Of a stretch of DNA of 64,000 bases, positions 1-9,151 are shown piece by piece. The notes under the pieces are model-generated. The model was not told where the DNA came from. It did no database searches and saw nothing but the letters and a program-made list of their open reading frames with translations. Source of the stretch: Iris pallida (Eukaryota > Streptophyta > Magnoliopsida > Asparagales > Iridaceae); the NCBI GenBank assembly GCA_029216955.1, contig JANAVB010012195.1:2170864-2234863 (forward strand), given 5' to 3'. The position numbers were made by a program, and so were the translations under genes. The first letter of the stretch is position 1; every line of letters begins with the position of its first letter.

Positions 1-954
1 TGTTGCGTTGTTGTAACAGCAGTTGACGATGATTTGGGTACAGTGACGTCCGTGGGAGGACTCTTTGCACCCTGAGGCCCCCTCTCTTTCCCTGTCCTTG
101 TGGAGGATAGCCTCACGCAAGTCAGATGGATCTGGAACGACCATGTTTGCTCTCTGGATTTTGGAAGACATTTGGGATCCTCTCTGTCCGTTTGCCGCCG
201 GGGGCTGGACTCGAGTGGTTCTGTACAACTTTCCATCAGAGGCCCGCATAACAGTATATGGAGCGCTCGGATGGTCAGAGGTTGGAGCAGCCGACTGAGC
301 TCGCCGGGCTCGTGCTGCCTTGGACATCTTCGCTCTAGTGCGTGAGGGCACATAGTAGGATGAGTCTAAGTGGTGCTGGAGAGGGTCAGGCATGTCTTCT
401 CGGGAGTGCGAGAGATCAGGACCATAGGAGAGGCGATCGAAGACTGAGCCGCGTGGAGCAAGCGGCATACGGCTGGAGTCAACAGTCTTCATGCGGCTGG
501 AAGTCTCAGCCGCATAGGTCTTCTCCATGCGGCTGGAAATCCTGGCCGCATGAGTGTTATGCATTTGGTTAGCAATTTCGGCCGCATGGACATCATTCAT
601 GCGGCTGGCAATCTCGGTCGCATGAGTCTTCGTTTTACGGCTAGTGCCCTTGTTCGGCTTCTTCCTGGAGCACATAGAATTACCCTTTGCCCCTGCTAGT
701 CCAGCATCGTAGTGCTTTCCTCTGCCGAACTTGGGGACAACAGAGTCCTCTATGGCTTGAAGTGGAGCCGCATGAGGGTCGCCTTCACCGTCTTGGACAG
801 CAGAGAGTACTCCGTCGAGGGCCTGGGGAGGAGCAAATGATTTTGGCCTCCACTCCTTGCGAGCCTTCTTTGTGCAGGTGCGCTTCTGGACCGGGCCAGC
901 GCTTCCTTCGGAGAGCATTTCTTCGAACGCCTGTTGGTCGAAGCGGACGACCAT
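1..954 (-). CDS. Gag-region protein of the Tat element (partial, open at window edge)
   Basis: A minus-strand frame of 318 codons runs without a stop from ATG at 954-952 to the window edge. In the same frame a TGA lies upstream near 1017, so the start must fall after it. The N-terminus reads MVVRFDQQAFEEML, followed by a basic stretch. Residues about 110-158 hold four imperfect 12-residue repeats (HATEIASRMNDV, HAAEIANQMHNT and so on) encoded by the CATGCGGCC word that also fills the LTR. The rest is basic and Ser/Arg-rich. No zinc knuckle or protease is reached. Calling it Gag rests on position just after the primer site, as I do not recognise a conserved gag domain. Confidence 0.6.
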   Translation of the reverse strand, partial: MVVRFDQQAFEEMLSEGSAGPVQKRTCTKKARKEWRPKSFAPPQALDGVLSAVQDGEGDPHAAPLQAIEDSVVPKFGRGKHYDAGLAGAKGNSMCSRKKPNKGTSRKTKTHATEIASRMNDVHAAEIANQMHNTHAARISSRMEKTYAAETSSRMKTVDSSRMPLAPRGSVFDRLSYGPDLSHSREDMPDPLQHHLDSSYYVPSRTRAKMSKAARARRAQSAAPTSDHPSAPYTVMRASDGKLYRTTRVQPPAANGQRGSQMSSKIQRANMVVPDPSDLREAILHKDREREGASGCKESSHGRHCTQIIVNCCYNNAT

Positions 955-1023
955 CTTCTTTGTGTGGAGCCAAGTTTGGCTGCATCCGATTGTGTCACCA
1001 ACTCCTCAGCCGTGGAGAAGTTT

Positions 1024-1042
1024 GTCCCCAGCAGAGTCGCCA
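1024..1042 (-). other. Primer-binding site, tRNA-Arg type
   Basis: The minus-strand sequence TGGCGACTCTGCTGGGGAC is the recognisable Tat/Ogre-type primer site. It lies 17 bases inside the LTR end. Confidence 0.75.
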
Positions 1043-1059
1043 TCGTATTTTCCATTGAT

Positions 1060-2321
1060 TGTAAAAGAACAGAACAATTATCGGAGGACTGAACTTAGAC
1101 TCACAATACAAACTCACTTGTACAAAGAAAGCCTAGGGATGAAAACTTAGGTACAGCAATCTAAGTACAATTGTTTATTTTAGATTCTGGGGGGTGACGA
1201 TAGAGGCTCGGAAAAGCGACAGCAGCTCTGCCTTACTCCTTGGACGATCGGATGCAGCCTTGGCTCTGTAGAAGAACTGCTCGGCGTTGATGAAGAAATG
1301 CTCTCCTTTCAATTTTTCTCTGACTCTTTGGATCCGAGGGGGGGTGTGCTCTCTCTCTCTGCTACTTTACAAGGGAATGGTACCTTGCTGTTTATAAGAG
1401 TGGGGGGAATCATTAGGGTTTGCAATGATTGCCCATTCTCAAAAGTCGGCGATTAAGGATCAATGAATCTGGGCCGCTCGTAATAGATTTGAGCAATTAA
1501 TGTGATTGCATCAAATCTCTGTGGGCAATTAATGATGATTGCCATAAATCCTCATGATTTGTTATGCCAAGCTCGGATCTCCTGCCACGTGTTCAATTTG
1601 ATTGATTGCAAATGATCTGATTTAATCCCAGTAATTATGCGGGTGGCACTAAACCTGGTTGTTAGGATTTGTTGATGAATCTTGCCACGTGTCCCACTAT
1701 TATTAGGCTGCTAGCTGTATGGACACTGGCAAAACCGCGAGCCGCTTAGGAAATCTGAGCCGCATGAGGATTGCTCCCCACTGAGCCGCATAAGGCTGGC
1801 CACGTGTCAAGGCTGCTCGGGAGTGGCCTCTGAACATTTGACCCACATGGGGATGATCTGAGCCACATGAGCGTAGGCGACCGCATGATAGATAGCTTCT
1901 CAGTGAGCCGCATGAAGATAGTCCTCGTGAGCCGCATGGGTAGCCTCTGTCTGAGCCGCATGGGGTGGCCTCTGTCTGAGCCGCATGGGGCTGTCCACGT
2001 GTCAAGGCCGCATAAAGGTCTTTGGGGTTTGATGGATTGTGTCAGAGATTTTCTTCGTTTCCCCTAGGAGTCGGCCATCATGACAGAGTCATTATTGCAT
2101 CTTTATTGTCAGAGCTGTCATTGGTCAGAGCTGTCAGCCGTCAGGGAATTAAATACAGCAAAAGACGAAGGGAAGAGCTGTTGAAGGCCACGTGGCTCTG
2201 GGTCTATTCGAGCCGCATAGACGCGTGAGCCGCATGGACCCCTGAGCCGCATGGGCTATCTGAGCCGCATGGGGATCCTTGGCCGCATGAACCTTTTTTT
2301 ATTCTTTTTCATGCTTCTACA
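1060..2321 (-). repeat. 5' LTR of the Tat-lineage element
   Basis: On the minus strand it begins TGTAGAAGCATG and ends CTTTTACA, immediately before the primer site, giving about 1.26 kb. A TATA-like TTATAAA lies near 1398 on the minus strand, followed by a GA-rich leader start near 1350-1370, consistent with the U3/R boundary. The distal half (1735-2290) is filled with a repeated 10-mer, annotated separately. The LTR start is my best guess from the TG terminus. The inner end is better supported because it abuts the primer site. Confidence 0.6.
1735..2290. repeat. Clustered GAGCCGCATG 10-mers in the LTR
   Basis: About 14 to 16 copies or near copies of GAGCCGCATG occur in the same orientation, for example near 1757, 1783, 1903, 1928, 1952, 1977, 2211, 2227, 2243, 2261 and 2280. 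They are spaced irregularly at roughly 16 to 50 bases and interleaved with CCACGTGTC words. The irregular spacing argues against simple slippage. The position in the U3 part of the LTR suggests a promoter-associated repeat, which is inference. Confidence 0.75.
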
Positions 2322-2456
2322 TCCATGTAAGAAGACCTGAAACTAATATACTGCAGGAGAGGTATGCATATGATTCTGGGGATTGAGAATCTCGCAATGT
2401 TGCGAGTTCGAAACCCTTTTGACTTTTGGAGTTGGATGGTCAATTTTTTGACATAG

Positions 2457-2600
2457 TGTAATGAGGCAATTATTATGTTGATAAAGTATCAACTGCTTGC
2501 AGATTAAGTTCATAGCGAGCTTGGATATAGAAATGAGACAAAAATGTTGCAGAAGCCATAGTGTAATGAGACAATTATTATGTTGATAAAGTAATGAGAC
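2457..2600. repeat. Short direct duplication
   Basis: The words TGTAATGAG, CAATTATTATGTTGATAA and ATGAGACAAAAATGTT each occur twice about 100 bases apart, just downstream of the ABA4-like fragment. This looks like a local duplication in the intron or 3' flank of the captured gene. Confidence 0.6.
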
Positions 2601-2624
2601 AAAAATGTTTGGATGGAAAGAAAC

Positions 2625-3356
2625 CTCGCAGCAAAAAGATCTACAACTAGCAAATGAATCCAAGCAGAAGCCACAGTCATTTCATTTGAGAACATTTTCA
2701 GTATACCTGATAGCTGCAGAAGACATCAAGACAGATGATTAAGAATATGACAAGTGGAAGTGGAAAAATCAAGATAATGGAGATAAATAGTCAAAATAAA
2801 AATGATAAAAAAATAGACCTAGCAACAATCAGTTAGGAGGCAAAAAAAATATGGCAATGCTAATTCTTATACAGGCCAGCAAAACTAAATTTACTTCTAA
2901 TCTACATCCAAAAACATAAAGAGGCTTCTTGTCTGGTTTGAATAATCCAGATCTGCTGAACTTAATTCACAAGTCATTTGAGTGAAGAGAAACAAACCTC
3001 GAGTAACCAATATTTACTTGCAAACATTGCCTGCATTGTCTCAGGAGTCTAAGATAGATATAGAAGGTATCCATAAAGCATCCCAAGCAAAACATATGGT
3101 ATACAAGTCTCCATAGTTCTCTTAGTCTGTATGATAGATGATAGGAAAAATAAACACAATATCAGTAGGAGTAAACACTTATGAAGCGTCTTTTAATTTT
3201 TCGTCTAGAGATCTATACAGCCAAGTAAATAAGAATCACTATGAACCAGAATTACCACTTCAGCCTTAGGAGCAAGAACCATCAAAGTGTAGAATGGAAG
3301 AACAACTACTGTACCCAAAGTGAAAGCATTGCTGGCAATTTGAGAACTTGTAAGCC
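2625..3356 (-). pseudogene. ABA4-like (neoxanthin synthesis membrane protein) gene fragment
   Basis: Three exons with good splice sites can be joined on the minus strand: 3356-3256 ([16 protein letters not shown], then [15 protein letters not shown]), 3126-2998 (TKRTMETCIPYVLLGMLY, then TPETMQAMFASKYW) and 2713-2625 ([18 protein letters not shown], then [10 protein letters not shown]). Together they match the central and C-terminal part of ABA DEFICIENT 4, a chloroplast membrane protein needed for neoxanthin and hence abscisic acid synthesis. The second exon carries TAG at 3051-3049 where the family has tryptophan. The N-terminal transit region and the last exon are missing. It is therefore a broken copy, probably captured by a transposon. 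Family recognition is from memory of conserved segments. Confidence 0.7.
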
Positions 3357-3945
3357 CTGCAGTGAGACAATTTTTCAGAACATATAGACAGGATTAGAGA
3401 AGAAAAGAGATTGAATGCAGCAACACTATGAATTCATATCCTTCTGTTCCCTTATTAGTTATAAGCTTTATAGAAGCCCTTCGCACGTTTGATGAAAATA
3501 TGAGATATATTTTTCATATTTTCTCAACAATTAGCAAGACATGAAAAAATAATTTCGGATGGATTTATTTCTTAGACAGCTAATAATTTACCCAGTTGTG
3601 TGAAAAGTTGAAATGATGGCTAATGTACCTCCACTTCCAGAACTCAACTAATAATACCTTTCCTACAATTAAAATCATTTAGTTCAAGTAAAAAGCAAGT
3701 ACCACATATCGTTCTCTTCAAGTAAAAGCAACTATCCTGTAATGGTTGTCATTAGATTTGTTCCAAAGCTCTATTGTGTCCTTATTTAGCAAACTAATGC
3801 ATCTATTGTTCTTCATCGCACATGTATCAAAGACAACACAGACTCCAAAATTACACAAAATCGGTGCCATGCCCACATTGCCATGCCATATTTGCATCTG
3901 TGAATAAAAAATATATTGCAATTGTAGAAATTGTGTTATACCTCT

Positions 3946-4441
3946 ATCGACCAAGATTCGATGGGATCAGAGAAGTATCCACATATCAAGCACCGATAGA
4001 TGGCCTCTTTAACCTCCGGTATGATCGAGCTGTACCTAATAATCATCCCGTTCACCGACACCATCTTCTCAATATCGAAGGGTTCAGATTCCTCATTGAA
4101 ACCGAAGACTTGGAGTCGGGCTGGTCGAGGGAGTCGCGGAAGTGGCGGAGGAAGCGGAGGATCGTGGCGTTGACGTCCTGGACGCTGATGTTGGTGCCCC
4201 AGACGAAGACGGGGACAGAGTCGTCGGCGGAGGGGTCGGTGGCAGGGTCGGGACCGTCGGCGTCGGAGGAGAAGGACATGGGGGTGGCGGGAGTGGCGGG
4301 GGTTGTGGGGGTCTGGGGGGCGGCGGCGCCGCGACGGCGGCTGGAAGGGGTCCGGTGGGCGGAGGATGGAGAGGGGGTCGACTGGTGGGAGTGGCGGCGG
4401 CGGTCGTACATCGCTTCGCCTGCCCTGTGCCCGAGGTTCAT
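3946..4441 (-). pseudogene. MCM4-like gene fragment (N-terminal region)
   Basis: The minus strand encodes a Ser/Pro/Thr-rich N-terminus followed by FVWGTNISVQDVNATILR, the conserved segment that opens the MCM4 core, then MRNLNPS. After a one-base loss near 4076 it continues in another frame as IEKMVSVNGMII, RYSSIIPEVKEAIYRC and LICGYFSDPI. MCM4 is a subunit of the MCM2-7 replicative helicase. The roughly 80 residues that normally separate these two blocks are missing, and the ATPase domain is absent. With an internal deletion and a frameshift this is a non-functional fragment. The preceding 4442-4680 stretch is GA-rich on the plus strand and may be the captured 5' UTR. Confidence 0.7.
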
Positions 4442-4902
4442 CAGATCGGGGTGGAGGAGAATCTAGGGTTTGGTGGGGATGGGAGGAAATTTAGGGTTCC
4501 AGGATCGAGAAGCGGAGGAGGAAACTAAGCGGAGGATGACGATGTAGAGGATTGAAAGAAGGAGGAGGAGAAGATTAGGGTTTGGTGAGAGGAGGGAAGA
4601 GGAGGAGAAGGGGAGTGGAGCTGAGAGCGAAGGAGAAGGGATTTGGAGAGGGAATGAGAAGGGGACGGGGGCTTGAGCCTCAAAATATCACAGGGGTAGA
4701 AAATTTTTTACAGAAAACTTATTACAAGTTTGCCACCGCTCTAAAATATTAATAACGCTTTGTTTTATAAACGTTATAAAAAGTCTAAAATTAGCCCAAA
4801 CCGTCATAGAAAAAAGGTATTTCGAACTTTGATAACGCTTAGGTAGCAGGCGTCATCAATACGTCTTATCGAGCATTATTTATAGGCCTTTTTGTTGTAG
4901 TG

Positions 4903-6253
4903 ACTCAATACTCGACTCAATCCAAAGGCATACACGCGGATCGCCGCCCATGCCTACCCATCTATATGAACTGTCACTAGCGCCCAGCGCTATAATGGAC
5001 TCCTTTTGTAGTTTTGATTAGACGGATGCCCCTTGCCAGTGCGAGTAGCTAGCTCCGCTGCAAGTCCCCGCCTAACCCGTGCGGTCATCCAGCACACAGC
5101 TACGAAATGTCTACCATCGCAACAGTTCCCATGGGCCGCCTGGGTCGCCATTCGAGAGACTGTTTATTTTATTTACCTTGTACAAATTGTCCAATGACCA
5201 TGCAAGACTCGACTCAAACTGACGTCTCACACAGTCAATCTACTTCTAGTGTTACCATCTCTTTCAGGGCTAAGTTCAACACTTCTCACATCTGAGACCT
5301 TGTCTCGATGACCCAGTCGCGAGCATTCTTCTTTCTTGCCTCGACGACCCAGTCATGAGCATTCTTTCTTTCTTGCCCTATCATTTTACTCAACTCAAGA
5401 ACAACTATTGAAACACTTTCCAAAACTCAATGAATCAACCGTGGCCCGTGCCTTAAAACACTAAATCCGTGCCATCGTGTCTCAAACCAACTTGAAACTC
5501 TATGTGACACCACCGCCCAAGTCATACTCTATTTGACGGGCCTTATGATCGTGAGACTATGTGGTTATACCCGGCCGTAGAACTCATAGGACCGTGCTCG
5601 CTACTACTCCGATAGCCTAACATAACCTGCCTACTTAACTTTGCAACAACTTGACGAGCAAAGACTGCGTCAAGCTTTTCCTTAATGGAACGTGTCGTGC
5701 ACGCATTCGACTTTGAACAACCAAGTTATTTGGGGTGCCTAGACTTATGCCACAAGCCGTGCAACAACTTAACCCGTCGGCGAGCAGAGGCTATGCCACG
5801 CCTTGGGCGAAGAGACCATGCATGCTTTATGAAGCATTTATGCGGACGACGCCTATGAATTTGGCTAACTCTTAGCTTGTGGCGAATACCAACTTTTTCT
5901 TCTCTCAAGCCATGGGACGAAGGACCGAGTGTCATTTTCAAAGCACGCCGTGCACCAACTCTAAGCCGACCGTTGGACCTTTCCATATTCTAACTCAATT
6001 CGACCCGTCGGGATTATTCCCTTATCTATGTTGATTCGTCTCTTTTATTATCAAGCCTACTTGTGCAAGTTGAAAACATGCGATTTATTATGTGAAGGCT
6101 AAGATGAGGCAAGTTCACCGAAACTACCCCACCTGAGCGAGCGGTCGCCTCGACCGAGCGATGTCTTCGAGCAGCCGTTGCAAGGCTAAGTTCGAACACC
6201 GTCGGCGTTCCGATTCCTCCAATTGACTGAGTGGGACGGGGCACTACAAAATC
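4903..6253. other. Unassigned stretch between CACTA-like end and plant-mobile-domain gene
   Basis: No coding region or known repeat family was recognised. A 35-base imperfect direct repeat (GACCCAGTC, GCGAGCATTCTT) lies at about 5309-5370. Moderate GC and many short CpG-containing words suggest old transposon sequence, but this is only an impression. Confidence 0.4.
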
Positions 6254-7359
6254 ATGCCGAGCGGCTTGCACAATTTGGCACAAAATGCCTATCGAACAAT
6301 GGATAGTGCCCTCATATCCGCCTTTGTGGAGAGATGGCACCCGGAGACCAACACATTTCATCTCCCAGCAGGGGAGATGACCATTACACTTGACGACGTC
6401 TACCAGATACTAGAGCTGCCAGTGATCGGACGCGTCATGACCAAAGAACATTACACCAATGAGAAATCCGTGAAATGGTACGAGAAGATCGTCAAGTTTG
6501 TCTCAAGTCACCTTGGACTTCATGCTACTAGTTTTACAACTCTGTCAGGCTTCAAGAAGTCATATAGAATTCCTATGTCATTTCTGGTGGACCACTTCAT
6601 GGATTTGGTGCCAGAAGAGGTACTAAATTTTGACTTACTTTTTCATGTTAATTTTGTTTTGTGGTTAACTTTTTCCTACAGATTTTTTGGAATCCATACC
6701 GGAATTTACGTGAGCAGAATCGTGAGGTCCAACCAGTTTCTTATTTCATGGCATGATCCATGCTATGATATCATGGAGCCGTACATGCCCGATAGAGTAC
6801 TTCGTCTGTTTGGCTTTGTGCAAACTGTGCCGAAGCGCACACTATGAATGTTGGAGCCTCCGTGCGGAACCCAACCTTTAAATTACAAACCGACAGATTC
6901 CTACTGGGTGACTGACTTTTACTCCGAGTGGCAACGACATGTACTTCAAAAATCTGAAAGACGACTGGTCACCCTGATGGCCGACTACAGCGAGGACTAC
7001 ATGCCGTACTTCCTGGGGGTCGGACATCCAAAGTTGTCGAACCCTACAAACTCGGGTCCCGTAGCCGTCGGAGCAATTGGAGCTCTTCCTTCCAAAAATG
7101 TCTTGTATGCTGGGTTGGTGAGGATGGTGAGTTCCGTATTTGTAATTAGACTGAGATTTCCATGTTTGTAGACTTAATTCACTTATACTTTCTTTTACAG
7201 TCTCAAATGGTGAAGGAATTGGCCCAGACACTCCGGAGTGGTTGCCAAAGTGACACTGGTGTCACGGTCGCCAACGAGCTTGATCGCGTCGACGACGTGG
7301 TCGAGTTCCCTTTCATGAATAATAGGGAGTCTCGTTCAAAGGCCCGACATGATATGTAG
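6254..7359 (+). pseudogene. Plant mobile domain (PMD/MAIN-like) gene, decayed
   Basis: Three exons are visible: 6254-6619, 6682-7126 and 7201-7359, with GT-AG introns. Exon 1 has the PMD signature: a segment starting FVERWHPETNTFHLPAGE, then MTITLDDV and ILELPVIGR. Exon 2 contains WNPYRNL and, in another frame, YMPDRVLRLFGFVQTVP. The C-terminal exon ends KARHDM and TAG. PMD proteins are plant-specific, widespread in transposons, and include host proteins of the MAIN/MAIL family. This copy has a frameshift near 6750 within exon 2 and a TGA at 6845-6847, and is about 320 residues, shorter than typical. It is most likely a transposon passenger gene facing the transposase. Confidence 0.75.
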
Positions 7360-7658
7360 TTGGATGTGGAATGATCATTAGTTGAATGTAATCTGGATGT
7401 TTTTGTAAGGATGTTTTTGTTGTTTGAAACTTGAAGGATATGTAATCTGGAAACTTAAGTTGTTGGGAAGACTTTTGAAGGATTTGTAGTTGACACTTAT
7501 GTTATTTTTTTAAAGTTGGATATTTTGTCTGATATGTAGTTGTGATTTACTTTGTTAATTATGTACTTGTTGGATATGTAGTTGTCTGATATGTAGTTGT
7601 TATTTACGTTTGAAAACTTAAGTTGTTGGCCAATTCCTGATATTTTTGATTTAGTATC
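7360..7658. other. Low-complexity 3' flank of the PMD gene
   Basis: The stretch is T-rich with many repeats of GATATGTAGTTG and ACTTAAGTTGTTGG. It probably represents the 3' UTR and internal spacer. No gene was seen. Confidence 0.5.
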
Positions 7659-8813
7659 AAGACTGCCAGCACCTTGGCAGTCCTACACTTATATAGGACT
7701 GCCAGGGTCCTGGCAGTCCTACACTTATGTAGGACTGCCAGGGTAATGGCAGTCCTAATTGAAACCCTCTATGATGAGAGTTTCAAAATGAAACTCTCTG
7801 TCACAGAGACTTTCAAATAGGATTGCCAGCACCCTGACAGTCCTACTTAAGTGTAGGACTGCCATGGGGGTGGCAGTCCTATTTATAACTCTCTGTGATG
7901 AGAGTTTCAAACTGAAACTCTCTGTCACAGAGAGTTTCAGTTAGGACTGCCATCCCCTGACAGTCCTACTCTTAAGAAGGACTGTCAGGGTGCTGGCAGT
8001 CCTATTTGAAACACCCTATCACAGAGAGTTTCAATTAGGACTGCCAGCACCCTGGCAGTCCTACATAAGTGTAGGACTGCCAGGGTCCTGGCAGTCCTAT
8101 TTATAAAACTCTGTGATGAGAGTTTCAAACTGAAACTCTGTCACAGAGACCTATAAATAGGACTGCCACCCCCTGGCAGTCCTACATAAGTGTAGGACTG
8201 CCAGGGTGCTGGCAGTCCTATTTATAACTCTCTGTGATGAAAGTTTCAAACTGAAACTCTCTGTCAGGGTACTGGCAGTCCTATTTGAAACACCCTGTAA
8301 CAGCAAGTTTCAATTAGGACTGCCAGCACCCTGGCAGTCCTACATAAGTGTAGGACTGCCAGGGTCCTGACAGTCCTATTTATAAAACTCTGTGATGAGA
8401 GTTTCAAACTGAAACTCTGTCACAGAGACCTATAAATAGGACTGCTATCCCCTGGCAGTCCTACACTCAATTAGGACTGTCAGGGTTCTGGCAGTCCTAA
8501 TTGATACTTGTTATAACAACAAGTTTCAATTAGGACTGCCAGCACCCTGGCAGTCCTATTTTTGTGTAGGACTGCCAGGGGGGTGGCAGTCCTAATTGAA
8601 ACTCTCTGTTATAGAGAGTTTCAGTTTGAAACTCTCATCACAGAGGCTTACAAATAGGACTGTCACCCCCTTGGCAGTCCTACACTCAATTAGGACTGCC
8701 AGGGTGCTGGCAGTCCTAATTGATACTTGCTGTAACAACAAGTTTCAATTAGGACTGCCAGCACCCTGGCAGTCCTAATTGAGTATAGGACTGCCAGGGG
8801 GGTGGCAGTCCTG
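7659..8813. repeat. Palindrome array: AGGACTGCCAG...CTGGCAGTCCT with GAAACTCTC/GAGAGTTTC
   Basis: About 1.15 kb is built almost entirely from two palindromic themes. One is AGGACTGCCAG paired with CTGGCAGTCCT around a variable 2 to 4 base centre such as CACC or GGTC. The other is TGAAACTCTCTGTCACAG paired with its inverse. Roughly 30 ACTGCCA/TGGCAGT half sites occur, arranged in higher-order units of about 100 to 270 bases. The array is bounded by inverted TAGTATCAAGACTGCC and GGCAGTCCTGATACTTA. A transcript of either strand would fold into a chain of hairpins. It lies between two convergent genes. Confidence 0.85.
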
Positions 8814-8863
8814 ATACTTAGTCGGATACTTTAACAAATTGGTATATTTTGTCACACATACTT

Positions 8864-8980
8864 GCACACAGGTAAACACATATAACACAGATAGCACACA
8901 GGTAAACACATATAACACAGATAGCACACAGGTAGACACATATAACACAGATAGCACACAGGTAGACACATATAACATAC
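8864..8980. repeat. 30 bp minisatellite, four units
   Basis: GCACACAGGTAAACACATAT followed by AACACAGATA repeats four times in tandem, the last unit being partial. Units 3 and 4 share an A-to-G change (GGTAGACACA). It sits beside the palindrome array in the 3' flank of the transposase-OTU gene. Confidence 0.9.
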
Positions 8981-9151
8981 TGAACTTCATATTTCACTGT
9001 ATACAAAAGTTGTACGCCATATAGGTAAGTCCGATACGCGAAATTTACTATATACAAAATTTACTCCATATAGATTAGTGGACTTCATATTTCACTATAT
9101 ACAAAAGTGGTCCTCCATATACAAAATGTCAAACTGTAAATATATCCATAC

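Larger units (their letters stand above)
1..2321 (-). mobile_element. Ty3/gypsy LTR retrotransposon, Tat lineage, 5' part only
   Basis: The element reads on the minus strand: LTR (2321 down to 1060), primer-binding site (1042 down to 1024), then a gag reading frame that is still open at the left edge. The primer site TGGCGACTCTGCTGGGGAC matches the tRNA-Arg type typical of the Tat group (Ogre, Grande, RIRE2-like). The rest of gag, pol and the second LTR would lie to the left, outside the window. The putative 5 bp target duplication next to the LTR (2322-2326, TCCAT) cannot be confirmed without the other end. Lineage rests on the primer site and layout, not on a pol domain. Confidence 0.75.
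2322..4902. mobile_element. Right-hand part of a CACTA-like element carrying host gene fragments
   Basis: The segment ends at 4902 in GGCCTTTTTGTTGTAGTG, the inverse of a CACTACAACAAAAAGGCC terminus typical of CACTA elements. Just inside (4740-4890) lie repeated AACGCTT/AACGTTAT words resembling subterminal repeats. The matching left end was not found. It is either truncated by the Tat element or outside the window. The interior holds minus-strand fragments resembling MCM4 and ABA4, which fits gene capture. That the fragments and the terminus belong to one element is inference. Confidence 0.45.

Noticed and set aside
4142..4528. Glycine/valine-rich plus-strand open frames
   Set aside because: They are the antisense of the MCM4-like Ser/Pro/Thr-rich exon and its GC-rich leader. 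No independent protein was recognised.
6243..6252. CACTACAAAA as a left CACTA terminus
   Set aside because: It does not continue into the AAAGGCC sequence of the right end at 4902, lies downstream of that end, and has no matching right terminus or duplication.
7659..8813. CRISPR array
   Set aside because: The repeats are palindromic, of irregular spacing, with no unique spacers, and the DNA is plant nuclear.
8775..9057. Minus-strand frame of repeated CVLSVLYVSTCVL units
   Set aside because: It is a translation of the 30 bp minisatellite. No start context or homologous protein supports a gene.
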